Shown here in pieces: positions 1-5,230 of a stretch of DNA of 5,230 nt. The stretch is from Sphingomonas sp. (GTDB taxonomy: Bacteria; Pseudomonadota; Alphaproteobacteria; Sphingomonadales; Sphingomonadaceae). The stretch covers positions 1-5,230 of the forward strand of contig JASLBO010000281.1 in the NCBI GenBank assembly GCA_030146605.1, written 5' to 3'. Positions within the stretch are counted from its first letter, which is position 1. Each line of letters starts with the position of its first letter. Under the pieces are notes generated by a model. It searched no databases. It saw only the letters and a list, made by a program, of their open reading frames with translations, and was not told the DNA's origin. A program made the translations under genes and the position numbers.

Positions 1-558
1 ATGATGCCGGCCGGGACCGTCGCCGCTTCCTCCTCCCCGCTAGCCGCCTTTCTCGGCCGGTTCTGGGGCGCAGGTGCGCTGCAGGTCGTCGCGATCTTCG
101 CGGCGATCAGCGCGCTCGGGACGCTCAACGGCTTCATTCTGCTGCAGGGCGAGATGCCGTGGGCAATGGCGCGCGGCGGAGTCTTCCCTGCGTGGTTCGC
201 CAAGGAGAGCCGCCACGGCACCCCGGTGCGCGCGCATCTCGTGTCCGGCGTCCTCGTGACGATCGTGATGGCGCTCAACTATACCGGATCGACGGCCGCT
301 TTGTTCGCCGAGATCGCGACGATCAGCCTCGCCGCGGGGATGCTGGCCTATTTCGTCAGCGCGCTCGCGGCGTTCAAGCTGCTCGCCGGCGACAGGACGG
401 CCGCCGTGGCGGCCATTGTTTCCGCCGGGTTCGTGCTGTGGATCATCTACGGGCTGGGCCTGCGCGCGAACCTGTGGGGGCTGGCGCTGCTCGCGCTCGG
501 GCTGCCGGTGCTTCTGTGGGTACGGCGGACGCGCCTCAGATCGGCAGCAGCCGCCTGA
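1..558 (+). CDS. APC-superfamily amino acid/polyamine permease, C-terminal part (5'-truncated by window edge)
   Basis: This is an inner-membrane secondary transporter of the amino acid-polyamine-organocation family, of which only the last 185 residues are visible. The first ATG codons at the window edge are probably internal, because the first residues (MMPAGTVAASSSPLA) align with the region before TM8 in AdiC-like antiporters. Five hydrophobic segments follow, at about residues 26-48, 80-97, 101-127, 132-152 and 158-174, fitting TM8-TM12 of a 12-TM carrier. The stretch LLQGEMPWAMARGGVFPAWF, followed by a GTP turn, matches the family's conserved TM8-TM9 loop (AdiC has a gq-a--a-dGlfP--fa---GTPv pattern there). 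The tail is short and basic, RRTRLRS. The substrate cannot be read from this half; amino acids, amines or polyamines are typical. The stop codon lies inside the 3' end of the convergent oxidoreductase gene. Family assignment is confident; a link to the neighbouring catabolic genes is inference. Confidence 0.88.
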   Translation: MMPAGTVAASSSPLAAFLGRFWGAGALQVVAIFAAISALGTLNGFILLQGEMPWAMARGGVFPAWFAKESRHGTPVRAHLVSGVLVTIVMALNYTGSTAALFAEIATISLAAGMLAYFVSALAAFKLLAGDRTAAVAAIVSAGFVLWIIYGLGLRANLWGLALLALGLPVLLWVRRTRLRSAAAA

Positions 559-2143
559 CCAGCGAGCGGTCGCGTAGAATCTCATGCGCGGCGTTGTGCC
601 CCGGCGCGCCGGTGACACCGCCGCCAGGGTGGGTGCCCGATCCGCACATATAGAGCCCCTTGATCGGCCCGCGATAATCGCCGTGACCAAGCACCGGGCG
701 CGCCGCCCAGAGCTGGTCGAGCGACATGTGCCCGTGCATGATGTCGCCGCCCACCAGCCCGAACTTGCGTTCGAGATCGAGCGGCGAATGGATCTGCACG
801 CCGAGGATCGACCGCCGGAAATTGGGTGCGTGCTGCGTCACCGTGTCAATGATGTGCTCGGCCGCGGCTTCGCGTTCCTGGTCCCACGACCGTCCATCCG
901 GCAGCACCGGCGCGAATTGCTGGCAGAACAGCGAGGCGATGTGCATCCCCGGCGGCGCGAGGCTGTCGTCGACGCTGGTCGGGAGCTTCATCTCGACGAT
1001 CGGCGCCTTCGACCAGCCCTCGGCCTTCGCGTCGGTGAACGCCTTGTCCATGTAATCGAGCGTCGGCGCGATGATGATCCCGGCGGTGTGGTGCTCGGCC
1101 TTTTCGGTCCCCGGCAGCACGCTGAAATCGGGCAGCTCGGACAGCGCGATGTTCATCCGGAACGTCCCCGACCCCGCCTTGAAATTGTCCATCCGCCGCG
1201 CGAATTCGGGGGTCATGTCGCTGCGCTCGACGAGCTGGCGATAGAGCAAAGCGGGGCCGACATTGGCGGCGACCACCTTGGCCGCGATCTCCTCGCCGCT
1301 TTCAAGCCGTACCCCGGCGACCTTGCCGCCATCGACCAGCACGCGCGCGACCGGCGCCTCGAGGCTGATCTCTACCCCGGCCTCGACGCACGCCTCGGCC
1401 ATGTACTGGGTGATCGCGCCCATGCCGCCAACGCTGTGCCCCCACGCGCCGTATTTGCCGTTCACTTCGCCGAAGACGTGATGGAGCAGCACATAGGCGC
1501 TGCCCGGATGGTCGACGCTGGCATAATTGCCGACCACCGCGTCGAAGCCGAACGCGGCCTTGATGTAGTCGTTCTCGTACCAGCTATCGAGGAAGCTGCG
1601 CGCCGACTTGACGAACAGGTCCAGCACATCCCGCTGCGCCTCGATATCCATCCCGGCGAGCCTCTTGCCCTGCGCGGCGGCGGCGATCAGCGCGCGGATG
1701 CCGCCGCCGGCATTGGGCGGAGTCTTGAGCGCCATGTCGCGCAGCACCGCGGCGACGCGCTCCAGCGCGGCTTCGTATCGAGGGAGCGTCTCGGCGTCCT
1801 TCGCGCTGAACCGCGCGAACTCGGCCCGGGTGCGCGCCTGCCCGCCGCCCAGCTTGAGATAGCCCCGGTCATGCGGGAAGAAGTTGCTGATCGTCCGCTC
1901 AAGGATCCGCCAGCCGCGCTCGTGCAGCTTCATGTCCCTGATCACCTTGGGGCGGAGCAGGCTCACGGTGTAGCTCGCGGTCGAATTGCGGAAGCCGGGG
2001 TGGAATTCCTCGGTCACCGCCGCGCCGCCGACGACATGGCGCCGCTCGAGCACGCGGACCTTCATCCCGGCGCGCGCGAGATAGAAGGCGCAGACGAGGC
2101 CGTTATGCCCGCCGCCGATGACGATCGCGTCGTATTCTTTCAT
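536..2143 (-). CDS. FAD-dependent oxidoreductase, phytoene desaturase-like superfamily, PYROXD2-like
   Basis: The predicted protein has 535 residues and is a flavin amine oxidase/phytoene desaturase-type enzyme. An N-terminal Rossmann motif (YDAIVIGGGHNG, residues 4-15) binds the FAD ADP moiety, with acidic E33 at the end of the second strand. ERRHVVGGAAVTEEF (33-47) and the ASYTVSLLRP segment (56-65) closely resemble human PYROXD2 as I remember it. GGMGAITQ (239-246), GDIMHGHMSLDQLWAARP (466-483) and the C-terminal FAD-contact region CGSGTHPGGGVTGAPGHNAA (500-519) are further superfamily signatures. The start is the ATG at 2141-2143, preceded by a purine-rich GGGGGAAG; the frame stays open further upstream but runs into the Rieske gene and adds low-complexity Arg/Pro/Ala residues. 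The gene follows the Rieske gene by 13 bases, so the two are probably co-transcribed. Reaction and substrate are unknown; a desaturase or amine-oxidase type oxidation is plausible. Many databases would label it a phytoene dehydrogenase, but no carotenoid genes are nearby. Confidence 0.9.
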   Translation of the reverse strand: MKEYDAIVIGGGHNGLVCAFYLARAGMKVRVLERRHVVGGAAVTEEFHPGFRNSTASYTVSLLRPKVIRDMKLHERGWRILERTISNFFPHDRGYLKLGGGQARTRAEFARFSAKDAETLPRYEAALERVAAVLRDMALKTPPNAGGGIRALIAAAAQGKRLAGMDIEAQRDVLDLFVKSARSFLDSWYENDYIKAAFGFDAVVGNYASVDHPGSAYVLLHHVFGEVNGKYGAWGHSVGGMGAITQYMAEACVEAGVEISLEAPVARVLVDGGKVAGVRLESGEEIAAKVVAANVGPALLYRQLVERSDMTPEFARRMDNFKAGSGTFRMNIALSELPDFSVLPGTEKAEHHTAGIIIAPTLDYMDKAFTDAKAEGWSKAPIVEMKLPTSVDDSLAPPGMHIASLFCQQFAPVLPDGRSWDQEREAAAEHIIDTVTQHAPNFRRSILGVQIHSPLDLERKFGLVGGDIMHGHMSLDQLWAARPVLGHGDYRGPIKGLYMCGSGTHPGGGVTGAPGHNAAHEILRDRSLVRRLLPI

Positions 2144-2144
2144 T

Positions 2145-2152
2145 CTTCCCCC
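2145..2152 (-). promoter_or_regulatory. Ribosome binding site of the oxidoreductase gene
   Basis: Reading the minus strand, GGGGGAAG lies just before the ATG, inside the 13-base gap after the Rieske stop codon. It is a G-rich, imperfect Shine-Dalgarno with a short spacer. It supports the 535-residue start over the longer open frame and fits translational coupling with the upstream gene. Confidence 0.55.
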
Positions 2153-2156
2153 GGGG

Positions 2157-3341
2157 TCAGACGGTATGCGGCCGGCGCGACCAGCCCGGGGCGGGCGCAC
2201 AATGCAGCCGGGCCTCGGGGATGATCGCGCGGACCCTGGCGGCGAAGCTGCGCAGGCACACTTCGCTCGCGCCGATGGGCCCCGCGGTGTAGCTGCTCGA
2301 CGCCATCCCCTGCTGGACACGCTCGATCAGCCACGTGTCCTCGGCATTGACGACGCGGTTGATCCGCCAGTTGGCGTAGCGGACCAGCTTCATTTCGCGG
2401 CGCGCATCGGGCAGCGCGAACGCCATTTCGCGCAGCACACAGCTAGTCGGCGAGGTCGGCAGCCACTGCATGAAGTCGATCTGGTCGGCGTAGAGATCGA
2501 ACGCCATGTTGGGCCAGAGCTTGTAATAGCGCCACTGCCGCTGGTTCGCCTCGGGCAAGTGATCTACCCGCGGCAGATGGCGCTGGTAGAATGCCTCCCA
2601 CGGATTGGCCGAAGGGCGATCGACCAGAGTGCCCGACATCTTGTCGACCCAGCCCGACGCTTCGATCGCATAGCTCTTGCCGAACAGCCGGGTCAGTCCG
2701 TCATGCGCAACGGGAATGTGGAGATTGTCCGAATAGTTGTCGCCGACATTCTTCCAGTTCACCGCGCGGCCGCGGGTGCCGACGTCGCCGATCCGGCGCA
2801 TCTCCTCGAAACGATAGGGCGCGATCTCGGCATCGTAGGGTGCCATCATCTCGGCGACCGATGGGCCATTATCGTCTTCGAGACGCACGAACACGAAACC
2901 ACGCCACGTCGAGACCTGAACCGGCACCAGCCCGCTCGCATCCATGGCGAGCGCCGGATAGTCGCGCCGCATCGGCACGCCAGAGAGACGCCCGTCGAGC
3001 TCGTAGGTCCACGCATGATAGGGACAGACCAATTTCTTCGCACAGCCGGCATCGCCCTCGATGATCCGCATCGCGCGGTGGCGGCAGACATTGTGGAAGG
3101 CGCGGATCGTCCCGTCGCCGCCGCGCACCGCCACGACATTCTCGCCAAGCAAGGCGATCGTCCGCCAGTCGCCCGGCGCGGCCAGATCGCTCTCGTGGCA
3201 CAGGATCTGCCACGACGGGCGCAGGATGCGTGCGGTCTCCACCGCGAGGAATTCGGCATCGGCATAGATCCAGCCGGGCAGCGACCAGTCGGCGTCGAGA
3301 TCGACGTTGGGACTGGACGAGGATGCGGCGAGGGTCGCCAT
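2157..3341 (-). CDS. Rieske non-heme iron oxygenase, alpha (terminal oxygenase) subunit
   Basis: This 394-residue protein is a complete Rieske oxygenase catalytic subunit, a soluble enzyme that activates O2 for hydroxylation or oxidative demethylation. The N-terminal [2Fe-2S] domain carries C-x-H-x17-C-x2-H: C86, H88, C106, H109. The C-terminal catalytic domain holds NWKNVGDNYSDNLHIPVAH (195-213), giving the iron ligands H208 and H213, with D205 as the expected bridge between the Rieske and iron centres. The third ligand is probably D335 in NAEDTWLIERVQQG. Length is normal for single-component alpha subunits (about 350-450). The start is the ATG at 3339-3341, with GGAG seven bases upstream; a TTG five codons earlier lacks a comparable site. 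It leads an operon with the flavoprotein and is divergent from the TetR gene. No ferredoxin, reductase or beta subunit is visible, so the electron donor must be encoded elsewhere. General annotation would be aromatic-ring hydroxylating dioxygenase. Quaternary-amine demethylases (GbcA, stachydrine demethylase type) share this architecture, so the substrate is open. Confidence 0.95.
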   Translation of the reverse strand: MATLAASSSSPNVDLDADWSLPGWIYADAEFLAVETARILRPSWQILCHESDLAAPGDWRTIALLGENVVAVRGGDGTIRAFHNVCRHRAMRIIEGDAGCAKKLVCPYHAWTYELDGRLSGVPMRRDYPALAMDASGLVPVQVSTWRGFVFVRLEDDNGPSVAEMMAPYDAEIAPYRFEEMRRIGDVGTRGRAVNWKNVGDNYSDNLHIPVAHDGLTRLFGKSYAIEASGWVDKMSGTLVDRPSANPWEAFYQRHLPRVDHLPEANQRQWRYYKLWPNMAFDLYADQIDFMQWLPTSPTSCVLREMAFALPDARREMKLVRYANWRINRVVNAEDTWLIERVQQGMASSSYTAGPIGASEVCLRSFAARVRAIIPEARLHCAPAPGWSRRPHTV

Positions 3342-3348
3342 GGCCGGG

Positions 3349-3352
3349 CTCC
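3349..3352 (-). promoter_or_regulatory. Ribosome binding site of the Rieske oxygenase gene
   Basis: GGAG on the minus strand sits seven bases before the ATG at 3341. This good Shine-Dalgarno match and spacing decides the start in favour of this ATG over the in-frame TTG at 3356. Confidence 0.65.
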
Positions 3353-3390
3353 GCAATTGCTTGTTGCACGATCGTATAATAAGCTTGCGG
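3351..3390. promoter_or_regulatory. Nested inverted repeat in the divergent promoter, probable TetR-family operator
   Basis: Forty of the 50 intergenic bases form a two-layer inverted repeat. The inner layer, 3359-3384, is an imperfect 26-base palindrome: 10 of 13 positions pair, including a perfect ACGATCGT core (3368-3375) and outer GCTT/AAGC arms. The outer layer is a perfect 6-base pair of arms, CCGCAA (3351-3356) and TTGCGG (3385-3390), offset by two bases from the inner centre. Size, symmetry and position between a TetR-family gene and its divergent partner are typical of a TetR operator. Binding here would cover the likely promoters of both genes, giving repression of the oxygenase operon and autoregulation. 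The repeat is seen directly; the role is inference. Confidence 0.65.
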
Positions 3391-3398
3391 CATGAGCA
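3371..3398 (-). promoter_or_regulatory. Possible promoter of the Rieske-oxidoreductase operon
   Basis: On the minus strand TTGCTC (3393-3398) and TACGAT (3371-3376) are separated by 16 bases, giving an imperfect sigma-70-like pair. Transcription would then start near 3364 with a leader of about 20 bases carrying the GGAG site. The -10 lies inside the inverted repeat, so a bound repressor would block it. The match to consensus is modest (three and four of six), so this is tentative. Confidence 0.3.
3375..3380 (+). promoter_or_regulatory. Candidate -10 element of the TetR-family gene
   Basis: A perfect TATAAT lies 11 bases before the ATG at 3392 and within the inverted repeat. It stands out in such GC-rich sequence. 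No recognisable -35 is found at the usual distance. If used, transcription would begin about 3386-3388, leaving only a few leader bases, which fits the absence of a Shine-Dalgarno before this gene. Confidence 0.4.
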
Positions 3399-3985
3399 AG
3401 CCCGCCTTTACCCGCGCCGAACCGGATGCCCGCCGCCTGTCGTTGATCGAGGCCACGGCGCGGATACTGGCGCGCGACGGCGCGAGCGGCGCCTCGGTGC
3501 GCGCGATCGCGCTGGAGGCGGGCGTGTCGCCGGGACTCGTCGCGCATCATTTCGGCGGGGTCGACGCGCTGATCGCCGCGACCTATGCGCAAGTGAGCGC
3601 GCAGGTTTCGGCCGCGCTCGATGCCGCGGTCGCCGCGGCGGGCGACGATCCGCGGGCGCGGCTCAACGCCTATGTCGCGGCAAGCTTCGCGCCGCCGGTC
3701 GCCGATCGTGCACTGCTCGCGACCTGGACGGCGTTCTGGGGGCTGGCAATTGCGCAGCCCGCGGTCGCCGCGCTCCACGACGCGCAATATGCAAGCTCTC
3801 GCGCCGAGCTCGAGAAGCTGCTCGCAGCGTGCGGACTTGCTCCCGCGGCGAGACGGCGCGCGGCAATCGCGATCACCGCATTGGTCGACGGGTTATGGCT
3901 CGAGCTCTGCCTGTCGCCTGCGGTGCTCGACGCGGACGAGGCCCGGCTGATCACCGGGGCACAGATCGCGGCGCTGCTTCGGTAG
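3392..3985 (+). CDS. TetR/AcrR-family transcriptional regulator, BetI-like
   Basis: This 197-residue protein is a one-component DNA-binding repressor of normal TetR length. The N-terminal helix-turn-helix lies at about residues 35-54 (SVRAIALEAGVSPGLVAHHF), after the usual helix 1 (LIEATARILARDGASGAS). The C-terminal ligand domain resembles BetI, the choline-responsive repressor: TWTAFWGLAIAQP (111-123) and ALVDGLWLELCLS (163-175) match the W-AFW---P and ALIDGLWL--ALS segments of E. coli BetI as I recall them. Its ligand is therefore plausibly an amine or quaternary ammonium compound, but this is inference. The gene is divergent from the Rieske operon across 50 bases that hold a strong inverted repeat, so it most likely represses that operon and itself. 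No convincing Shine-Dalgarno precedes the ATG. Its 3' end overlaps the convergent histidine kinase gene. TetR family is certain; the BetI subgroup is probable. Confidence 0.92.
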   Translation: MSKPAFTRAEPDARRLSLIEATARILARDGASGASVRAIALEAGVSPGLVAHHFGGVDALIAATYAQVSAQVSAALDAAVAAAGDDPRARLNAYVAASFAPPVADRALLATWTAFWGLAIAQPAVAALHDAQYASSRAELEKLLAACGLAPAARRRAAIAITALVDGLWLELCLSPAVLDADEARLITGAQIAALLR

Positions 3986-5230
3986 TCGGCACCACCGGTA
4001 ATGCGACGACGAAGCGCGAGCCGCGCTCCCCGTCCGGCGCGAGCGCGATCGCGCCATGCTCGGCGTGGAGCAGCGAGACTGCGATGGCGAGACCAAGGCC
4101 GGTGCCGCCGGCGACACGGCGCGTGGTGAAGAAGGGCTCGAAGATACGCTCCGCGTCGGCGGGCGCGATGCCGCGGCCGTTATCGCCCACCGCGATCTCC
4201 AGCTTTTCGCCTGCGGCTCGCAAGTCGATCCCGACCTCGGTAGCGTCGGCCTGTCGCGCATTCTCGATCAGGGTGGTCAGCACCATCTCGATCGTCGAAG
4301 CCTGGACCGCGACGAGCGGGAGTGCCGAAGATTTCACGACGCGCACCTGAAAGCCCGGCCCATCATGTGCATCGGCGACCCGGCGGATCGCCGCCAACGC
4401 ATCGACCGCGACATCCGGGGCAGGCTGGGCCATGTCGGCGCGCGCGAGATCGAGCAAGCGCGTGACCAGTTGCGACAGGCGGGCGGCGTCGGCCTTGATG
4501 TTGCCGAGAAAGCGCTCGCGCTCGGCGGGGGTCATCGTCGGGCCATGGTCTTCGAACAATTCGATCGCGCCCGAGATGCCGGCGAGCGGCGTCTTGAACT
4601 CGTGGCTCACCGACGCCGCGAAATCGCGCAGATAGCGCGAGCGGCGGTCGATCGCGGTGGCCATTGCGCGGAAATTCTCGAAGAGCACGCGGATTTCGAT
4701 CGCCGCGGTGGCAGGGGTCTCGGGAACCGCGCCCGTACCCTTGGCGAGCCCGCGCGTGGCTTCGCCGAGCGCCTCGATCGGGCGGGCGATGCCGCGCGAC
4801 AACAGCCCGGTCAGCACCAGCAGCATGACGAAGATCAGCCCGATGCCGAGCAGGATCTTGCCGCGATCCTCATAAAGGCCGCGGAACAGCGCGCGCGGCG
4901 AGCGCGACAGCAGCAGCGCTCCGACCACGCGGCCCTGGACGATGATTGGCCGGACATGGTGGATGCGCAGCGACGAGGCGCGGCTGAGCCATTCGAAGGC
5001 GTAAACCTGGCTATACGCCCCGTTGGTGCGCAGCACCGTGCCCACCCTTCCCCGCAGCGCCGCAGCGACTTCGGGTAATTGCGCATAGGAGCCGCCGGCT
5101 TGGTGGCCGATCAGGACCACGCCGTTGCGATCGATCAGCTGGAGCGAGGCAAGCGTGGTGCGCGCAGTGGCGGCGAGGATCGGGTGCAGGCGCCGCGCCA
5201 TGACGAGCGCACCGGCATCGGGCGGAACCG
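3951..5230 (-). CDS. Sensor histidine kinase with HAMP domain (N-terminus beyond window edge)
   Basis: This is a membrane-bound two-component sensor kinase. The frame stays open to the right edge, upstream of the ATG at 5201 (VPPDAGALV precedes it), so that Met is probably internal. Numbered from it, 416 residues are visible. Residues 1-115 form the end of a probable periplasmic sensor region (including LQLIDRNGVVLIG and RPIIVQGRVVGALLLSRSP, PAS/Cache-like in style). One membrane helix follows at about 116-135, then a HAMP linker from RGIARPIEAL. The HisKA H-box is SVSHEFKTPLAGI with phosphoacceptor H200. The ATPase domain has the N-box TLIENARQAD (N314), G1 DNGRGI (340-345), F-box FEPFFTT (354-360) and G2 GTGLGLAI (366-373), all intact. 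The first membrane helix and the cognate response regulator must lie to the right. The architecture recalls CreC, but no subfamily can be assigned. It converges on the TetR gene and has no evident link to the catabolic operon. Confidence 0.93.
   Translation of the reverse strand, partial: VPPDAGALVMARRLHPILAATARTTLASLQLIDRNGVVLIGHQAGGSYAQLPEVAAALRGRVGTVLRTNGAYSQVYAFEWLSRASSLRIHHVRPIIVQGRVVGALLLSRSPRALFRGLYEDRGKILLGIGLIFVMLLVLTGLLSRGIARPIEALGEATRGLAKGTGAVPETPATAAIEIRVLFENFRAMATAIDRRSRYLRDFAASVSHEFKTPLAGISGAIELFEDHGPTMTPAERERFLGNIKADAARLSQLVTRLLDLARADMAQPAPDVAVDALAAIRRVADAHDGPGFQVRVVKSSALPLVAVQASTIEMVLTTLIENARQADATEVGIDLRAAGEKLEIAVGDNGRGIAPADAERIFEPFFTTRRVAGGTGLGLAIAVSLLHAEHGAIALAPDGERGSRFVVALPVVPTTEAAPRSVPR

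Noticed and set aside
536..2143. Carotenoid biosynthesis desaturase (CrtI/CrtD)
   Set aside because: The signature blocks fit PYROXD2-like proteins better and no other carotenoid gene is present; kept only as a superfamily label.
584..2224. A 546-codon open frame on the plus strand opposite the oxidoreductase gene
   Set aside because: Its translation is Arg/His/Asp/Ala-rich with no recognisable domain, while the minus strand encodes a clear FAD enzyme. It is a by-product of high GC codon use.
2144..2320. N-terminal extension of the oxidoreductase to 594 residues
   Set aside because: It would overlap the Rieske coding region by about 160 bases and adds Arg/Pro/Ala-rich sequence before the Rossmann fold. 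The ATG at 2143 with a nearby G-rich site puts the fold at the normal N-terminal position.
3342..3356. TTG start for the Rieske protein five codons upstream
   Set aside because: The ATG at 3341 has GGAG at seven bases, while the TTG has no such site and lies in the operator region.
2118..3395. A 425-codon open frame on the plus strand opposite the Rieske gene
   Set aside because: The composition is low in structure-forming pattern and it shadows an intact Rieske oxygenase; there is no ribosome binding site or family motif.
4056..5078. A 340-codon open frame on the plus strand opposite the histidine kinase
   Set aside because: It is Arg/Asp/Gly/Gln-rich without domains and lies opposite kinase motifs that are all intact.
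1..5230. Mobile element, CRISPR array, tRNA or rRNA
   Set aside because: No transposase or integrase frame, repeat array, terminal repeats or RNA-gene-like segment was recognised; the genes tile the window with only short gaps.

Overview
The window is GC-rich (roughly two thirds G+C by eye) and almost entirely coding, with very short gaps and long spurious open frames opposite the real genes. Together with the protein sequences, this points to an alphaproteobacterium, most likely a sphingomonad. That placement is by style and memory of related proteins, not by a search.

Layout, left to right. (1) At 1-558 (+) is the C-terminal part of an APC-superfamily amino acid/polyamine permease, cut by the left edge. 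(2) At 536-2143 (-) is a complete FAD-dependent oxidoreductase of the phytoene-desaturase-like superfamily, closest in motifs to PYROXD2. (3) At 2157-3341 (-) is a complete Rieske non-heme iron oxygenase alpha subunit with both metal sites intact. It lies 13 bases upstream of the oxidoreductase, so the two form an operon. (4) At 3342-3391 is a 50-base divergent intergenic region almost filled by a nested inverted repeat, the likely operator. (5) At 3392-3985 (+) is a TetR-family repressor resembling BetI. (6) At 3951-5230 (-) is a sensor histidine kinase lacking its N-terminus because of the right edge. Both convergent gene pairs overlap at their 3' ends, by 23 and 35 bases. No RNA gene, mobile element or CRISPR array was seen.

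How they may work together (inference). A BetI-like repressor, divergent from a Rieske oxygenase and a PYROXD2-like flavoprotein, beside an amine/amino acid permease, looks like a substrate-inducible catabolic module. The parts suggest a methylated or quaternary amine, or an amino-acid-derived compound: BetI senses choline, several Rieske enzymes (GbcA, CntA, stachydrine demethylase) attack quaternary amines, and APC permeases carry amino acids and polyamines. An aromatic or isoprenoid substrate cannot be excluded. The electron-transfer reductase that the oxygenase needs is not in the window. The histidine kinase is probably a separate unit.
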